The notes under the pieces were generated by a model, which did no database searches, was not told where the DNA came from, and worked only from the letters and a program-made list of their open reading frames with translations. 64,000 nucleotides of DNA from Cloeon dipterum (lineage: Eukaryota; Arthropoda; Insecta; Ephemeroptera; Baetidae): the NCBI RefSeq assembly GCF_949628265.1, contig NC_088789.1:4518886-4582885 (forward strand), given 5' to 3'. Shown piece after piece: positions 61,908-64,000 of this stretch. The translations under genes were made by a program, and so were the position numbers. Within the stretch, counting starts at the first letter, position 1, and each line of letters opens with the position of its first letter.

Positions 61908-64000
61908 TCAGAGGTACGGTCCTGACCAGTATTTGATTGATCCATTAGAGAAAGTCCTGTTTGCTTTACTGCGGTACTTAATGTCTCTGGGTTTGATCAC
62001 TGAACGGTGGCTATTGAGTCTGCTGGGGGTGAGAATTGACTTCTGGGACAGGCCGGTGGCCTCGAGGAAACCCTCGTAAGACCCCTGGGTCAAGGATTTG
62101 AGCACTAGCTGCTGCTTTTCAGCACCGTCGCCTGATTTCCGATTCAAAATTCCTTCGTCGTTTTCATCAGAGTTGTTTTCAGAGTCAAGGTGGAACTCCT
62201 CAAAGTTGTCGTGGAAGTGGTCTATGGGGGTGTCAGGACTAGCGGTATCTGTCGAGGAAGGAGGAGAAATGCTGGTTTGCATTGGCTCACTGAGGCACTC
62301 TTGGTGTACACTGAAAATGTTAAAAATATTTTAGAAAATGGCATATTATTAATTTTATAGTCTTAAAAAGTAATACTTGGCAGATATATTAAGAATGTGC
62401 ATTTTTTGCAATTTAGAACGATTTTTCTATCCACAAAAGAGCTATATCGGCGAGTATAAAATAAATCTCGCATAAAATAATGCAATAAAATAGCTAATTA
62501 AATTGAAGGAAAACCAATAATAAACGAAAATCAATACTTGTGGAATTATAAATTACACCATACAGAGAGGGACATTATTCTATTATGTAAAAATCATATT
62601 TACAAAATTTCTAAGAATTTCTTTCTGAGTTATTTCTTAGCCAATCCATACACAGATGAAATTTTAACATATTAATTTATTTCTTAAGTGCTTCAAATTC
62701 CTCACCTTGGTGCACTATTTGACTGAGGTTGCACATTTTCTTCCTCTGGCAGCTTTTCAAGCTTTTCCAAGGCAGGCTTCTTTTTGTACTGAGGTGGTAG
62801 ACTAAGGGTGAGTCCAGGGGGTTTGTATGGGGTGGGCGGCTTGTTGCAAATGGGTGCCAGAGGCTTCCTTGGAGCAGGCACCGGCGGCGGAGTGGTTTTC
62901 GGCGGCTCTTGGCTCAACCGCTCAATCTTGGTACGCTGCTCGCTTATCTGCTCATCTCTCGTGGCCAACTGTTGGATTATTTCTTTCTGTTTCCTGCAAA
63001 GCAACAAGTGGTTGGTTCACACTTTTCATTTGCAAAAATCGATCATCATTCATAAAAGTACATGTGTGAAGGGGATAATTATAATCTCTGGCTTTGATGG
63101 AAGAAGCTTTTTACTGTTCCAGCAATTAGAATTTGTTATTTAGTTTAAAAGCTCTAGAAATATAATTTATGTATTTTGAGTTGTGTTACTTGCTATTTGT
63201 CATAAGACTATTTCTTAAAAAAAATCCAGTTTTACGGAATAACTCTACTTTGCTGATTATTCAATATAATGGTTTTATATTGGATTTATTTTTTTCTGCT
63301 ATTTAATGCAATATGTTGCTATGATTTAATTAATTAATATGTGCACAAATATTGCTTTGTTGCAGCCTTCTGAAATCGCAACGATGTTATATGATAAAAA
63401 ATATTAGGATTTGAAGCGTCTTTTTAAATTATTAGAAAAAAGCAAAGCCACCTTCCCCTATAAAAATGTGTTGAGTGCAGGAAGGCTTTTAAGTTCATCT
63501 TTTCATTAAACTTGCAGGTGAATTTGGAAATATAACTCTGCATCTCTTTTGCAATCAATATAACAAGCTGCACAAGTTGCAAAGGAGTAAACCATTTAAT
63601 TAATTGTAAGAGATAATAATTGTAATACCATAATAAATATATTTGGCATTTACATAATCTCCAAAAATGCTAATGGGTCAGAATTTTCTCTTAGTTAGTT
63701 ATAGTTAAAACTCTCAAATTCATCTGAGCTTAAATTTTTGCTCACTGAAACTTTCGCCTCGCACACATAGAACATGTTAAAAGCATGGGTTTTCCTGATG
63801 GCTGAAATAGAAGTGAAAGGGCCCAAATCAATAGCACGAAAGCCCAAAAGCAAGAGAGGAGGAAAATAAAACGAAATAATGTGTGCGGTCGTGCGCGCAC
63901 GCTTTCGGCCTTAAGAAATGTAACGATCGGAGCGTGCTGGCTGTGTGTGCGTTTAATTGAGATGCAAAAAGTCACCTGCGCAGGCTGGCCTCGGCGCCCA
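61908..64000 (-). CDS. Second coiled-coil protein gene, 3' part only (paralogue of the 49-kb gene)
   Basis: Minus-strand exons: a partial one entering at the window edge (64000-63976), 62993-62706 and 62310-61908 (stop at 61908). The phases match at both junctions: the edge exon ends in an AG that completes an Arg codon with the first base of the next exon. The visible protein begins GAEASLRRKQKEIIQQL, aligning with EAGLCRKQKEIRTLL of the 49-kb gene. It continues with a Pro-rich, SH3-ligand-like stretch (TPPPVPAPRKP), an acidic Ser/Asp-rich region, and the conserved motif NSHRSVIKPRDIKYR near the C-terminus. It then diverges and ends in YWSGPYL, without the SLEELRGRL extension. Same orientation and same motif order indicate an old tandem duplication. 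The N-terminus lies outside the window. Confidence 0.7.

Noticed and set aside
1..64000. tRNA, rRNA, snRNA and CRISPR
   Set aside because: I looked for B-box/T-loop-like motifs, rRNA-like blocks and regularly spaced direct repeats by eye and found none that hold up. Only a covariance-model scan could exclude small RNA genes.

Overview
The window is arthropod, most likely insect, genomic DNA. The genes have many short exons with GT-AG introns, there is no operon structure or ribosome-binding site, and polyadenylation signals follow the stops. The best-recognised genes are an insect-type brain tumor (brat) gene, N-acetylglucosamine-6-phosphate deacetylase (AMDHD2) and Dorsal switch protein 1 (Dsp1, an HMGB protein with the insect polyglutamine N-terminal arm). 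I cannot name the species. The Brat here keeps a complete RING finger, which Drosophila Brat lacks, so a higher dipteran is unlikely.

Layout. 1-15,100: no recognisable coding gene; AT-rich DNA with GC-richer patches, one 770-bp near-perfect hairpin element (9251-10020) and one fragment of a dispersed repeat (12365). 15,100-30,840: brat on the + strand, with a likely 5' noncoding exon, ten coding exons (899 aa) and a probable 3' UTR of up to about 6.4 kb. Its first coding intron holds a short inverted-repeat element and a 1.7-kb foldback element. 30,840-33,960: repeat-rich spacer with a decayed non-LTR retrotransposon fragment, another copy of the dispersed repeat and some weak minus-strand exon candidates. 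33,972-36,614: AMDHD2 (+, six exons, 401 aa). 37,604-about 45,960: Dsp1 (-, five coding exons, 339 aa, plus a probable noncoding first exon) in unusually GC-rich DNA, tail-to-tail with AMDHD2. 48,095-48,578: a small three-exon gene (+) for a 116-aa secreted, cysteine-free, Pro/Arg/Gly/Asn-rich peptide precursor behind a TATA box. 49,015-50,965: a minus-strand coiled-coil protein gene. 51,000-61,900: mostly non-coding, with GC-rich patches and two small inverted-repeat elements. 61,908-64,000: the 3' part of a second minus-strand coiled-coil gene that is paralogous to the 49-kb gene and runs off the right edge.

The genes do not form a pathway. brat (translational repression with Pumilio/Nanos), Dsp1 (chromatin and co-repression) and AMDHD2 (amino-sugar catabolism) are ordinary neighbours. 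The items most worth follow-up are the secreted peptide gene, the tandem coiled-coil paralogues with a shared C-terminal motif, the RING-containing Brat, and the long hairpins, one of them transcribed inside a brat intron. Exon coordinates were set by hand from splice consensus, reading phase and homology recalled from the families; no alignment or search was run.
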